Below are positions 18,383 to 26,276 of a stretch of 64,000 nt of DNA, in pieces. Position 1 is the first letter of the stretch, and each line of letters opens with the position of its first letter. The DNA comes from CAZBUB01 sp964494985. Lineage in GTDB: Bacteria > Desulfobacterota > Desulfovibrionia > Desulfovibrionales > Desulfothermaceae. The stretch is taken from positions 1 through 64,000 of the forward strand of contig CAZBUB010000003.1 of NCBI GenBank assembly GCA_964494985.1, read 5' to 3'. The translations under genes and the position numbers were made by a program. The notes under the pieces were generated by a model. That model worked only from the letters and a program-made list of their open reading frames with translations. It was not told where the DNA came from and searched no databases.

Positions 18383-19657
18383 TCAGTGTTTGAAGGAGCG
18401 CTGTCCAGTAAAGACCATAGCCACTTGGGGATCAGCCTGGTTTACGGCTTGGATGACCTCCAGATCGTTCATGGAGCCCCCAGGTTGGGCAATAGCTGTG
18501 ACACCCTGCTCTATTGCCAAGTCTACTCCGTCCCTGAAGGGGAAGAAGCCGTCAGAGACCAAAGTGGATCCAGGTAGTCCGCCTTGGGCCTGCTGAGTCC
18601 TGGCCTGGATATCCTCCAGGAGTCTTTTTTGATCCTGGTCCTGTTTGGCCTGGGCCCGAAGCTGGTACAAAGACAGCCCGGTTTCCTGGAAGGCTAGAAG
18701 ATCAGCGTATTTTTGGTAGGCCTTGAAGATGGTCAGCTCAACACAGCCCACTCGGTCCTGCTCTCCAGTGCCTATAGCCACAGTGGCCCCGTCCCTGGCA
18801 AAAATAACAGAGTTGGAGGTGACCCCGGCCTCCACAGCCCATGCAAAAATCAGGTCTTGGGCCTCCCGGGGGGTGGGTTGCCTGGCGGTGACTGTCTCCC
18901 CCTGGGAGCTGACTTGGGCGGGTAAAAAATCTTCTGCCGCCAAGATACGGTTCCGAAAGGAGAACTGCACGATCAGTCCGCCGTCCATGAGGGACTTTAT
19001 ATCCAGAAACGGGGAGTGCAGCTGTTTGTCAAGTTCAGCTAGCCTGGGGAGCCTTAGGATACGCAAGTTTTTCCTGGTTTGCAGCTTTTGCAAAGTACCA
19101 GGGGCAAATTCAGGTGCGACCACCACCTCAAAGTAAGAGTCCTGGATAAATTCTGCACTTGCCTTATCCAGCTCTCGGTTGAGGACCACCGCCCCTCCAA
19201 ATGCGGCTATGCGATCACAGAAGTATGCTTTATGCAGGGCCTGCTGTAGGCCCTGGTCTGACCAGCCTGCTCCACACGGGTTGTTGTGCTTGAGGATGAC
19301 CGCGGCTGGCTTAGCATGCAGATATTGGAGAATATTCAGGCCGTTGTCTACGTCAGTCAAATTGATTTTGCCTGGATGTTTGCCTGATTGCAGGATGTCC
19401 TTACTTTCCAGGGCGGAAAGAAGATTTTTTTCTTCGGATTTGAAATGCACCCCTCCCAGCTCCAGGCTGCCTTGGTGAGGGTAGTACATGGCAGCCGGCT
19501 GATCAGGGTTTTCTCCATAACGCAGCCCTTTTTCCTCTCCGGAGATGCTCCAAATTTTCTTTTTGAAAATCAGCTCCTGGTCTCCTACTGTAAGATGCAG
19601 CTCCGCTGGAAAAGGGTCTTCCTGGAGGGAATAATACATTTTTCTTAATTCGCTCAT
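18383..19657 (-). CDS. purH: AICAR transformylase (stand-alone PurH C-terminal domain)
   Basis: Transfers a formyl group to AICAR to give FAICAR, the penultimate purine step. The 424 residues cover only the AICARFT part of PurH: LRYGENPDQPAAM near residue 45, the catalytic KHNNPCGAGW near 121, VSDGFFPFRDGVDLAIEQG near 365 and the terminal MVFTGQRSFKH. The N-terminal IMP cyclohydrolase domain of bifunctional PurH is missing, so cyclisation must be done by a separate protein not seen here. ATG 19657 has AGGAGACAGG upstream. The next downstream gene (RNase) is 52 bases away. purA, another purine gene, is 2 kb away on the other strand. Confidence 0.93.
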   Translation of the reverse strand: MSELRKMYYSLQEDPFPAELHLTVGDQELIFKKKIWSISGEEKGLRYGENPDQPAAMYYPHQGSLELGGVHFKSEEKNLLSALESKDILQSGKHPGKINLTDVDNGLNILQYLHAKPAAVILKHNNPCGAGWSDQGLQQALHKAYFCDRIAAFGGAVVLNRELDKASAEFIQDSYFEVVVAPEFAPGTLQKLQTRKNLRILRLPRLAELDKQLHSPFLDIKSLMDGGLIVQFSFRNRILAAEDFLPAQVSSQGETVTARQPTPREAQDLIFAWAVEAGVTSNSVIFARDGATVAIGTGEQDRVGCVELTIFKAYQKYADLLAFQETGLSLYQLRAQAKQDQDQKRLLEDIQARTQQAQGGLPGSTLVSDGFFPFRDGVDLAIEQGVTAIAQPGGSMNDLEVIQAVNQADPQVAMVFTGQRSFKH

Positions 19658-19903
19658 AATCCTGTCTCCTGTGTGTTTATGCTGCTTTTGCAGTCAGCTG
19701 ATCTGTTTGAGGTTGCAAAAAAAGTGTTTCTCAAGTCGATATTGATGTTTGGGCTTCAAGTCAAGTAAGTGGCCCAAAAGGTGCTTGCATAAGCCAGCTG
19801 GACTCCAGGATGGCAAAAACATGTTTAGGGCTTGAAGGCTGGTACTATTCCGGGTTAACATTGTGCTGCAGGCGAGAAAAAAAAGCCTGGGGAGAAAAGA
19901 ACC
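19658..19903. other. divergent intergenic region upstream of purH
   Basis: A 246-bp gap between two divergently oriented genes. It must hold promoters for the reverse purH run and the forward small gene at 19904. I see the ribosome-binding site of purH (AGGAG, near 19665) and that of the forward gene (GGGGAG, near 19890), but no clear -35/-10 pair, purine riboswitch or operator. Open frames here are short and uncharacteristic. Confidence 0.4.
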
Positions 19904-20224
19904 GTGGAAAAAATGCTGCAAAAGATCGCGTCCCAACTGGCAGCTGTGGATGAGGCCTCATTGGTCCAGCTTTGGGACAAGTATCAAAAGCGGGTACAGG
20001 AGTTTGAGCCTACCCAAAGATGGGAAGAGGCGGTTTTGGTTCTAAGTATGATCCAGGCTGTGCGCTGGAAGAATCAGCTGTTCAACACTAAGTGGGCCAG
20101 GGAAAAACGTCCTCCCCCTTCCCAGGAGCAAAAGGATTCTGGCCAGGAGCTCTCAGGGCCAGTCCAGGGGCCGGTGAGCAAGGAAAGGGGCAAGTTGATC
20201 CGCTTCTGGCCCAGGGAGGACTGA
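19904..20224 (+). CDS. small hypothetical protein, GTG start
   Basis: A 106-residue protein I do not recognise. It starts at GTG 19904, nine bases after GGGGAG; ATG 19913 is an alternative. The first 65 residues are predicted helical and amphipathic (MLQKIASQLAAVDEASLVQLWDKY stretch begins the pattern; later EEAVLVLSMIQAVRWKNQLF), and the last 40 are proline- and charge-rich, so a helical bundle with a flexible tail is likely. No membrane segment or signal peptide. Its last 72 bases overlap the convergent transglycosylase gene. A real gene is supported by start context and coding-like composition of the first part. Confidence 0.6.
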   Translation: MEKMLQKIASQLAAVDEASLVQLWDKYQKRVQEFEPTQRWEEAVLVLSMIQAVRWKNQLFNTKWAREKRPPPSQEQKDSGQELSGPVQGPVSKERGKLIRFWPRED

Positions 20225-21610
20225 GAGTCCCTGGAGCAGGTAGTAATAATAGCGGATGCTTTGGACATAGTCCACCACTTCGTACCCCCTGGCGAAGCCA
20301 TACGGGGCTTGGGTGTAATATTTCTTGTAGCTCAGCTTAGGATAAATGGTCTTAAGGTGGTACCAGTGCTGCAAGTTGTCACCGAGGTTTCTGGCCAGGG
20401 AAATGGCGTTGTGTACATGGGTCATGCCTTTATTATAGGCCCCCAGGGCCAAAAACCAGCGATCCCAGCCGCTGACATTCAGGTAATCCAATCTGGCCCA
20501 GAGCTGTTTCAGGTACCTGGCCCCCCCCCGGATGCTCTGTTTGGGATCCATTCTGTTCTGGATTCCCAACTCCCTGGCGGTGTTCTTGGTGAGCTGTAAC
20601 AGCCCGCTGACTCCGGTTCTGCTCCTGGCGCTGGTCACAAAGGCTGATTCCTGGTAGATCATGGCTACCAGGAACAAGGGATCCAAGTTGTTTTCCTTGG
20701 CAGCCTCCAGGATGGTTTCCTGGTAACGAGGCACCCGCTCCTGGATCACTTTCTGCAAGTGGGTAAGCTGGTAGTAGTCGGTTTTGTCTGGAAAAAAACC
20801 CCAATACAGCTCTTTGAGGCGCTGGAATTCGGACTCATTCTCCAGGCCCTGCCAGAAGCCCTGCAGGGCTTGATCCAGGTACTGCTTTTCCCGGGTCCAG
20901 TACCAGCGGTACGGTATCTCAAAATCCAAGCCCTGGGTCCTTCGAAGGTCAGTGAAAAAGGGTTCCCAGAACCTGAAACGACCGCTGTCCACTAGGGCGA
21001 ATCTGGCCTGGTTGTTCTCCAACAGCTCCAGGATCTCATTCAGTTTGGGGGTTTTTAGGTTCTGCAACTCAGGGGTGCATTGCAGTTTTTGCGCCTTGGC
21101 CTGCAGTTTTGCGTTTAATAGGGGGTTCTGGCCGAGTAAGATGTTGAAGCGGCAGATATCTTTTTCCTTGCGCAGCCCGAAGCGATACTTGTTGTGCAAA
21201 ATGAGGGGCTGGTGAAGTTCATATCTTGGTCCAGCCTGGATTTGGGGGTTTTTTAGCTGAGACGACTGAAAGCCAGGAGCTATGAGCAGATCTGCCTGTC
21301 CTTTTTGAAAGGCCTCCAGGCAGTCCTGCCAGTCTTTAAAGATTTGCCATTTGGGCTTTAGGCCTGTCTTGCGGGCCAAAAGCTGCACCAGCTCCCGCTC
21401 AAACCCAGGACCATAGGGAGAGATCTTGGCCTGGACCTGTTCCAGCGGGAGGCTGGCTATGGTCAGCACCCGGGGCTTTTCAGGTCCTTTTTCGCTTCTT
21501 TCGTGCAGCAATTTCGTAAGCAAAAGGATCTGGGTCAGGACCAAAAGGGAAATGAGCAATACCTCTCCGGCGTTGCTCTCTGGAAAGCTCTGATTTGAAT
21601 TCATCTTCAT
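20153..21610 (-). CDS. MltF-like membrane-bound lytic transglycosylase
   Basis: Cleaves peptidoglycan glycan strands from the periplasmic face. From the chosen start it has 485 residues: one N-terminal membrane segment (about 13-33, GEVLLISLLVLTQILLLTK), a solute-binding-protein-3-like domain (about 48-270; SLPLEQVQAKISPYGPGFERELV and FALVDSGRFRFW), and a C-terminal SLT domain with the catalytic glutamate in MIYQESAF followed by GVSGLLQLT and LALGAYNKG. This order matches MltF. The open frame extends to a TTG at 21709, but ATG 21610 lies just before the membrane segment; no strong ribosome-binding site supports either, so the start is uncertain. It is divergent from purA and overlaps the small forward gene at its 3' end. 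Confidence 0.88.
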   Translation of the reverse strand: MKMNSNQSFPESNAGEVLLISLLVLTQILLLTKLLHERSEKGPEKPRVLTIASLPLEQVQAKISPYGPGFERELVQLLARKTGLKPKWQIFKDWQDCLEAFQKGQADLLIAPGFQSSQLKNPQIQAGPRYELHQPLILHNKYRFGLRKEKDICRFNILLGQNPLLNAKLQAKAQKLQCTPELQNLKTPKLNEILELLENNQARFALVDSGRFRFWEPFFTDLRRTQGLDFEIPYRWYWTREKQYLDQALQGFWQGLENESEFQRLKELYWGFFPDKTDYYQLTHLQKVIQERVPRYQETILEAAKENNLDPLFLVAMIYQESAFVTSARSRTGVSGLLQLTKNTARELGIQNRMDPKQSIRGGARYLKQLWARLDYLNVSGWDRWFLALGAYNKGMTHVHNAISLARNLGDNLQHWYHLKTIYPKLSYKKYYTQAPYGFARGYEVVDYVQSIRYYYYLLQGLSVLPGPEADQLAPFLAHRPLDWP

Positions 21611-21750
21611 TTTCAAGTACAAGTTTTTGCTGGCATCAAGGCATTGGGGCAATCCGCAGGAAGGTATGGGCAGCCTAAGGTCTGCAGGGGCAATTTCCAA
21701 ATGCGCCAATTTGCCTTATGCGTTTGTAGCTAAATTTTAAGGAGAGTTCA

Positions 21751-23031
21751 ATGCGTAGCAATCTGGTGGTCATAGGTGCCCAATGGGGCGATGAGGGTAA
21801 AGGCAAGATTGTGGATCTTCTCACTGAAGAGGCCGGAGTGATCGTGCGCTTCCAAGGAGGCAACAATGCGGGGCATACCCTGGTGGTGCAGGGCAAAAAG
21901 CTAGTTTTGCATCTGATCCCCTCTGGCATACTGCATCCGGGCAAAAAGTGTTTGATTGGAAATGGTGTGGTTTTGGATCCCGAGGTCTTCTGTCAGGAGC
22001 TGGATAAGCTGGGCCAAAACCAAGTGGATATAAGTCCCCAGCGCTTAAAGGTCAGCAAGAAAACCCATCTCATCTTGCCCTATCACAAGCAGCTGGATGG
22101 ACTCCGGGAAAGTCGCAAGAGGGACCAGGACAGAATCGGTACCACAGGCCGGGGCATAGGTCCTGCTTATGAAGATCGGGCAGCCAGGGTAGGAATTCGG
22201 GCAGGGGATATCCAAGATCAAGACCTTTTGCTGCAGAAGTTGCAAAATGCCTTGCAGGAGAAGAACATACTCTTTGCCTATTATGGTGAAAAGCAGCCGC
22301 AGGCAGAAGAAGTCTTGGAGGGAATGGTTCCTTTTTTAGAGCGGTTGCAGCCCTATCTCGCTGATGTTTCCCAGGAGATTGCCCAAGCTGCTGACAGGAA
22401 AGAATGTATTCTGTTCGAAGGCGCCCAGGGCACCCTGCTGGATGTGGAGCATGGAACCTATCCTTTCGTGACTTCTTCCAGTACAGTGGCGGGCAATGCT
22501 GCGGCAGGCAGCGGCTGCGGCACAGGCATGCTGGAGCAGGTTTTGGCTGTGGTCAAGGCCTATACTACCAGAGTCGGCTCTGGCCCCTTCCCTACAGAGC
22601 TGGAAAATGGCTGTGGGGAACACATGCAGCTCCAGGGCAATGAGTTCGGGGCGACTACAGGCCGCAAGAGAAGATGCGGCTGGTTGGATTTGGTTGGCCT
22701 CAGGGAGGCGGTGCGCTTAAATCAGCCCAACTCTCTGGCCCTGACCAAATTGGATGTACTAAGCGGCCTGCCTGAGCTGAAGCTGTGCGTGGGCTACGAA
22801 TACCAAGGGCAAAGGGTGGAGCACCCTCCCCAAGAGGAAAGGGGCCTGAGCCAGATCAAGCCGATATTTGAAGATCTTCAGCCCTGGCAAGAAGATATCT
22901 CCAAAGCTAAGAGCTTTAAGGAGCTCCCTGCCCGGGCCCAGGCCTATATCCAACGCTTGGAGGAAATTCTGGGGGTTCAGGTTTCCATTATCTCTGTGGG
23001 CCCGGAGCGCAGTCAAACTATCATCCGCTAG
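21751..23031 (+). CDS. purA: adenylosuccinate synthetase
   Basis: Joins IMP and aspartate with GTP to form adenylosuccinate, first committed step to AMP. 426 residues with the opening VVIGAQWGDEGKGKIVDLL (GTP-binding, catalytic aspartate and lysine), GGNNAGHT near residue 39, TTGRGIGPAYEDR near 131, the GAQGTLLDVEHGTYPFVTSS block near 223 and the TTGRKRRCGW loop near 302. ATG 21751 has AAGGAGAG upstream. holB follows with 13 bases between the purA stop and the chosen holB start. Confidence 0.98.
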   Translation: MRSNLVVIGAQWGDEGKGKIVDLLTEEAGVIVRFQGGNNAGHTLVVQGKKLVLHLIPSGILHPGKKCLIGNGVVLDPEVFCQELDKLGQNQVDISPQRLKVSKKTHLILPYHKQLDGLRESRKRDQDRIGTTGRGIGPAYEDRAARVGIRAGDIQDQDLLLQKLQNALQEKNILFAYYGEKQPQAEEVLEGMVPFLERLQPYLADVSQEIAQAADRKECILFEGAQGTLLDVEHGTYPFVTSSSTVAGNAAAGSGCGTGMLEQVLAVVKAYTTRVGSGPFPTELENGCGEHMQLQGNEFGATTGRKRRCGWLDLVGLREAVRLNQPNSLALTKLDVLSGLPELKLCVGYEYQGQRVEHPPQEERGLSQIKPIFEDLQPWQEDISKAKSFKELPARAQAYIQRLEEILGVQVSIISVGPERSQTIIR

Positions 23032-23044
23032 GGAGTTGGCTGCC

Positions 23045-23899
23045 TTGCAAGCCCCTGAACTGACCCAATGCTATCCAGGCCTGCTGCAGAGACAATCCAG
23101 GCTGGTGGAGTACCTGCACAGGCTGGAGCAGAACAGGCCCAATGTCCTTTTCCTGGAGGGGGGAAGCCTGGAGGAGCGAAGGGGCCTGGCCTTGTACTGG
23201 TCCGCGCTGTTGAACTGCAGCCAAAAGCAGCCCCCCTGCCTGGAATGCTCCTGCTGCAGACAGATCGCCAATCAGGCCTTTCGGGATTTGTTCCTGTTCC
23301 AGGGTCTGCAGGAAAGCATCAAGATTGATCAGGTCCGCGAAGCCAGGTCACTCATGGGCCAAAAGCCTGATGCAGGACAAGTGCGGGTCTTTATCCTGGA
23401 GCAGGCCCAGGGGCTGACCCAGGCTGCAGCAAATTCCCTATTGAAGAGCATGGAGGAACCCCTGCCAGGAAATGCCTTTGTACTGCTGGCTCCCCAGAGA
23501 CAGCTGCTTTTGCCCACCTTGGTCTCCAGGAGTCTGGTTTTGACACTGTCCAGGGCGAGGCAGGAAGTGGACGTTTCCCAGGAGGCAGAAAGATGGCTGG
23601 GGTTATTGCAGGAGTTCTGGCGCACCGGTCAAGGACTGCTCAGGCACAGCTCTGCTCAGGGCGCGTTGGATAAGAAGCTGGTGCAGGAAATCCTGGTTTT
23701 GTGCCAGCAGGTCATGCTTCAGGCAGGCAGGCAAAAGTCAGCGGGACAGCTTGAGATTTTTTTGCAAACAAGATTGGATGCCCAGGGTTGGAGCAGGATT
23801 TGCGAATTGTTGCAGCAGGCTCAACAGGCCTTGGATTTACAGGTCCATCCAGCCCTGGTTTTGGAATGGATGGGGGTGAAGGTCAGGACCTGGCTTTGA
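23045..23899 (+). CDS. holB: DNA polymerase III delta-prime subunit
   Basis: Clamp-loader subunit that helps load the beta sliding clamp. About 284 residues from TTG 23045, nine bases after GGGAG; an earlier in-frame TTG (23036) is too close to that site and longer starts run into purA. Seen: a RuvB-like AAA+ fold without a Walker A motif (FLEGGSLEERRGLALYW replaces it), a cysteine-rich zinc finger CLECSCCRQI near residue 63, IKIDQVREARSLMGQK, and the sensor-like segment AAANSLLKSMEEPLPGNAFVLLA with LLPTLVSRS. Lack of the P-loop matches delta-prime rather than the tau subunit. The start codon choice is the main uncertainty. Confidence 0.85.
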   Translation: MQAPELTQCYPGLLQRQSRLVEYLHRLEQNRPNVLFLEGGSLEERRGLALYWSALLNCSQKQPPCLECSCCRQIANQAFRDLFLFQGLQESIKIDQVREARSLMGQKPDAGQVRVFILEQAQGLTQAAANSLLKSMEEPLPGNAFVLLAPQRQLLLPTLVSRSLVLTLSRARQEVDVSQEAERWLGLLQEFWRTGQGLLRHSSAQGALDKKLVQEILVLCQQVMLQAGRQKSAGQLEIFLQTRLDAQGWSRICELLQQAQQALDLQVHPALVLEWMGVKVRTWL

Positions 23900-23921
23900 G
23901 CTAGAAAAAGGAGCTTTAAGC

Positions 23922-24119
23922 ATGCAGTCCAGCTTGGGCCTATTCATTACTGCCCTGGGCCTGGCCCTGATCTTAGAGGGCCTGCCCTATTTTCTGTTTG
24001 CGGAGCGCATGCCAGAGGTTTTAAGGCTGCTGGCAGAAAAGGAACCCTCTGGTCTGCGTAAGATGGCGGTTTTGGTTATTTTGCTGGGGCTTTTTTTGAT
24101 TTATCTGGGCAGGGGCTGA
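23922..24119 (+). CDS. DUF2065 small membrane protein
   Basis: A 65-residue protein with two hydrophobic helices (about 4-24 and 46-63) joined by a charged loop containing ERMPEVLRLLAEKEP. This is the DUF2065 (YjeT-like) pattern; the family has no established role. ATG 23922 has AAGGAG eight bases upstream. It follows holB by 22 bases, and its 3' end overlaps the convergent ubiE gene by 19 bases. Confidence 0.85.
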   Translation: MQSSLGLFITALGLALILEGLPYFLFAERMPEVLRLLAEKEPSGLRKMAVLVILLGLFLIYLGRG

Positions 24120-24865
24120 CAGGGACGAGGCCACGAGCTCCCAGGCTTGTGGGCCACATGGATGTTCACGATGCCAGAGGTCAAGTGCTGGTGGCTGACC
24201 CTGCAGAATCCTGCCTGCTGAAGCTCGGTTGCCAGCTCAGGGGCGGAAGGGAATTCCAGGATGCTCCTGGCCAAGTAGGAGTAGGCCTGGCTGTCCCTGG
24301 AGACCAGTCTGCCCACAAAAGGCAACACGCGCTGCAGATAAAGGTTGTAGACCCCATGCCAGATTTTGGCCTTGGCGGAGCCGAATTCCAGTATGGCCAG
24401 CCTGCCTCCTGGTTTGAGTATGTGCAGGATTTGCTCGTAGGCTTGTTCTCTAGGCTGGATGTTGCGAATGCCAAAGGCAATACTTACCTTATGCACACTG
24501 GCAGGGAATAAGGGAATGTGCCTGGCATCCGCACAAATGCGTTGTTGCCCTGTTTCTTTACCCAGGATTTTTTTTTTGCCGAAAAGGAGCATGGGCAGAG
24601 AAATATCAGCTGCAAAGACCCTGCAGGCAGGCTCTTTGCGCAACAACCCCGCGGTCACGTCCAGGGTGCCTGCAGCCAAATCCAGAATATTTTCTCCGGA
24701 TCCAGGCTCCAAGCTCTGGATGAGCCGTTTGCGCCAGTAGATATCCAGGCCCAGGCTTAAGGTGTGGTTCAAAAAGTCATACCATGGTGCAATGCTGGCA
24801 AACATGCCTTGCCTGGAACCAATTTTGCTGGCCTGTGCAGTACAGGACTCAGTTGGAGGGATCAT
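24101..24865 (-). CDS. ubiE: demethylmenaquinone methyltransferase
   Basis: Methylates demethylmenaquinone with SAM, the last step of menaquinone synthesis. 254 residues with the family signature MFASIAPWYDFLNHTLSLGLD near residue 21, SAM-binding LDLAAGTLDVTAGLL near residue 62, and the later IAFGIRNI and LKPGGRLAILEF motifs. The frame is open to a TTG at 24940, but ATG 24865 places the standard 20 residues before the signature. That ATG lies inside the 3' end of the 59-residue gene upstream (17-base overlap), so translation is probably coupled. Confidence 0.93.
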   Translation of the reverse strand: MIPPTESCTAQASKIGSRQGMFASIAPWYDFLNHTLSLGLDIYWRKRLIQSLEPGSGENILDLAAGTLDVTAGLLRKEPACRVFAADISLPMLLFGKKKILGKETGQQRICADARHIPLFPASVHKVSIAFGIRNIQPREQAYEQILHILKPGGRLAILEFGSAKAKIWHGVYNLYLQRVLPFVGRLVSRDSQAYSYLARSILEFPSAPELATELQQAGFCRVSHQHLTSGIVNIHVAHKPGSSWPRPCQPLPR

Positions 24866-25028
24866 TTGACTGATGTCCAGGTGCTTCTTCCTGGATATTG
24901 CGCAGGATCTCCCAATAGATGGCAGAGAAGAACTGATCAAAGTTACTGGGAGAGATTCGTCCTACCTCAATGAATTTGACCACAATCTCTTTGGCTACTT
25001 GCAAGGCCTGTTGACGAGTCTTATCCAT
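24849..25028 (-). CDS. conserved-looking 59-residue protein overlapping ubiE
   Basis: A short gene read directly from the reverse complement: ATG at 25028, stop TGA at 24849-24851, 59 residues. The protein opens MDKTRQQALQVAKEIVVKF and continues with IEVGRISPSNF, FSAIYWEILRNIQ and a polar tail EEAPGHQSNDPSN. It looks like an all-helical, soluble, coding-quality protein with regular heptad-like hydrophobics. GAAGAG lies just before the ATG. Its end overlaps the ubiE start. I recall similar short proteins in Desulfovibrio but know no function. It sits downstream of a terminator and so probably starts its own transcript with ubiE. Confidence 0.65.
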   Translation of the reverse strand: MDKTRQQALQVAKEIVVKFIEVGRISPSNFDQFFSAIYWEILRNIQEEAPGHQSNDPSN

Positions 25029-25067
25029 GGCTCTTCACTGTGTTTTTTAAAAACTGGCTCCAGGATG

Positions 25068-25129
25068 AAAAAAACCCGTCCGGCGGGGAAATGGCCTGGA
25101 CCTCCACATAGGTAAGGCTCCCGGACGGG
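25068..25129 (-). terminator. rho-independent terminator of the acidic repeat gene
   Basis: On the reverse strand a 9-base perfect stem (arms 25121-25129 and 25075-25083, CCCGTCCGG with CCGGACGGG) is followed by seven T residues (25068-25074 read on the reverse strand). The loop is long (37 bases) and may fold further. It lies 38 bases past the stop of the 25167-26204 gene. Confidence 0.7.
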
Positions 25130-25166
25130 AAAAGGAGAGAAACCTGTGCAGCACCCCTCCTTTTTT

Positions 25167-26204
25167 TTAAGTTTCGTCTTGCATTTCCTGGGCCAGAGCC
25201 TGGATCTCCTCCCGGATTACCTTGGCTGCCTCAGCCGGAATCATCTGGGCGAGTTCTTCTTTGAGCTCCTGTTTGATCTGGGCAGCCAAATCTTGGAGAT
25301 CCTTCCTGGTTAAGGTTTCCTGGCTCAACTCCTGCATTTTTTCCTGTAACGGAGTCAGCTGTTCCTGGATCTGTGAAGATTCCTGCAAAGAGCTTATTTG
25401 CTCCTGCAAGGGATCTAATGTGCTTAAGAGCTTTTCTTCCCAGGCCTGGGCGAGTCTTTCCTGCAGGCGTTTTTCCAATGCCTGGCTTGAAGGATACTCC
25501 TGAATGCGCTGCTCAAGCTCTTGAACTTTGCTCTGCAGGGTGTGGATTTGTTCCAAAAGCTCAGATTGTTCCTTTGCTGCTGCAGTCCTTTGCTGTTCAA
25601 AATCCTGGCTTTGGTCTTCTTGGGCAGCAGGCTGCTCCTCTTCAGGTGCAGTGTCCATAGAAGATTCCTCTTCAGGGGCGGGCTTTGCCTTGTCTGACTC
25701 TTTTGCACTTGAAGGGTTCAGTTCCTGGAACAGTGAATCCAGATCCAGGTCATCTTCGCTATCTTGGGCTTGAGAGGTTTCCTGCGTCTCCTCCTGGAAG
25801 GAATCCTCTACCTCAGCAAAAAGACCATTTAATTCCTGTTCAAAATCCTGGCTTTGATCTTCTCGGGCAGCAGGCTGCTCCTCTTTAGGTGCAGTGCCCA
25901 TAGAAGATTCCTCTTCAGGGGCAGGCTTTGCCTTGTCTGACTCTTCTGCACTTGAAGAGTTCAGTTCCTGGAACAGGGAGTCCAGATCCAGGTCATCCTC
26001 TTTATCTTGGGTTGGGGAACCTTCCTGGGCTTCCTTCTGGGGGGAATCCTCTACCTCAGCAAAAAGATCATTTAATTCTTGTTCAAAATCTGCATCTTGG
26101 CCTGGGCCAGATTCTTCTTCTGGGGGCTCCTGATCGTCCTGGACCACCTCGGTGAGATCAATGATCTCTTCGCTGGATTCCTGGGCCTTTTTTTCCTGGG
26201 CCAT
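25167..26204 (-). CDS. acidic tandem-repeat and coiled-coil protein
   Basis: A 345-residue cytoplasmic protein of unknown function, with no signal peptide or membrane segment. Residues 1-38 are acidic. Residues 39-119 and 120-200 are two tandem 81-residue repeats (68 of 81 positions identical by my alignment), each containing DFEQELN-LFAEVEDS, EDDLDLDSLFQELN and DKAKPAPEEESSM; a third copy begins at 201 (DFEQ) and breaks off. Residues about 205-340 are a glutamine/glutamate/leucine-rich coiled coil. The repeats are strongly negative and probably disordered with short helices. It lies between the ubiE pair and cytochrome c3. A scaffold or polar-localisation role is possible but only a guess. 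Confidence 0.72.
   Translation of the reverse strand: MAQEKKAQESSEEIIDLTEVVQDDQEPPEEESGPGQDADFEQELNDLFAEVEDSPQKEAQEGSPTQDKEDDLDLDSLFQELNSSSAEESDKAKPAPEEESSMGTAPKEEQPAAREDQSQDFEQELNGLFAEVEDSFQEETQETSQAQDSEDDLDLDSLFQELNPSSAKESDKAKPAPEEESSMDTAPEEEQPAAQEDQSQDFEQQRTAAAKEQSELLEQIHTLQSKVQELEQRIQEYPSSQALEKRLQERLAQAWEEKLLSTLDPLQEQISSLQESSQIQEQLTPLQEKMQELSQETLTRKDLQDLAAQIKQELKEELAQMIPAEAAKVIREEIQALAQEMQDET
25605..26090 (-). repeat. two tandem 243-bp in-frame repeats
   Basis: Units 25848-26090 and 25605-25847 encode the two 81-residue repeats of the acidic protein. The unit length is an exact multiple of three and the copies are highly similar at DNA level, indicating a fairly recent internal duplication. 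Confidence 0.85.
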
Positions 26205-26228
26205 AAAAGCACCTCAAAGAATGGAGCT

Positions 26229-26260
26229 GCCCGGCAGAAGGCTGTCCCTTGCTGCCGGGC
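26229..26260 (-). terminator. stem-loop after cytochrome c3 gene
   Basis: A perfect 9-base inverted repeat (GCCCGGCAG at 26229-26237, CTGCCGGGC at 26252-26260) lies 16 bases past the cytochrome c3 stop. No strong T run follows on the reverse strand, so it may be a weak terminator or an mRNA-stabilising or attenuating hairpin between c3 and the acidic repeat gene. Confidence 0.45.
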
Positions 26261-26276
26261 CATATGTTCTCGCTTA

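Noticed and set aside
22868..23044. Upstream extension of holB inside purA
   Set aside because: The holB frame is open there, but a 164-base overlap with the conserved purA C-terminus is implausible and no start signal supports it.
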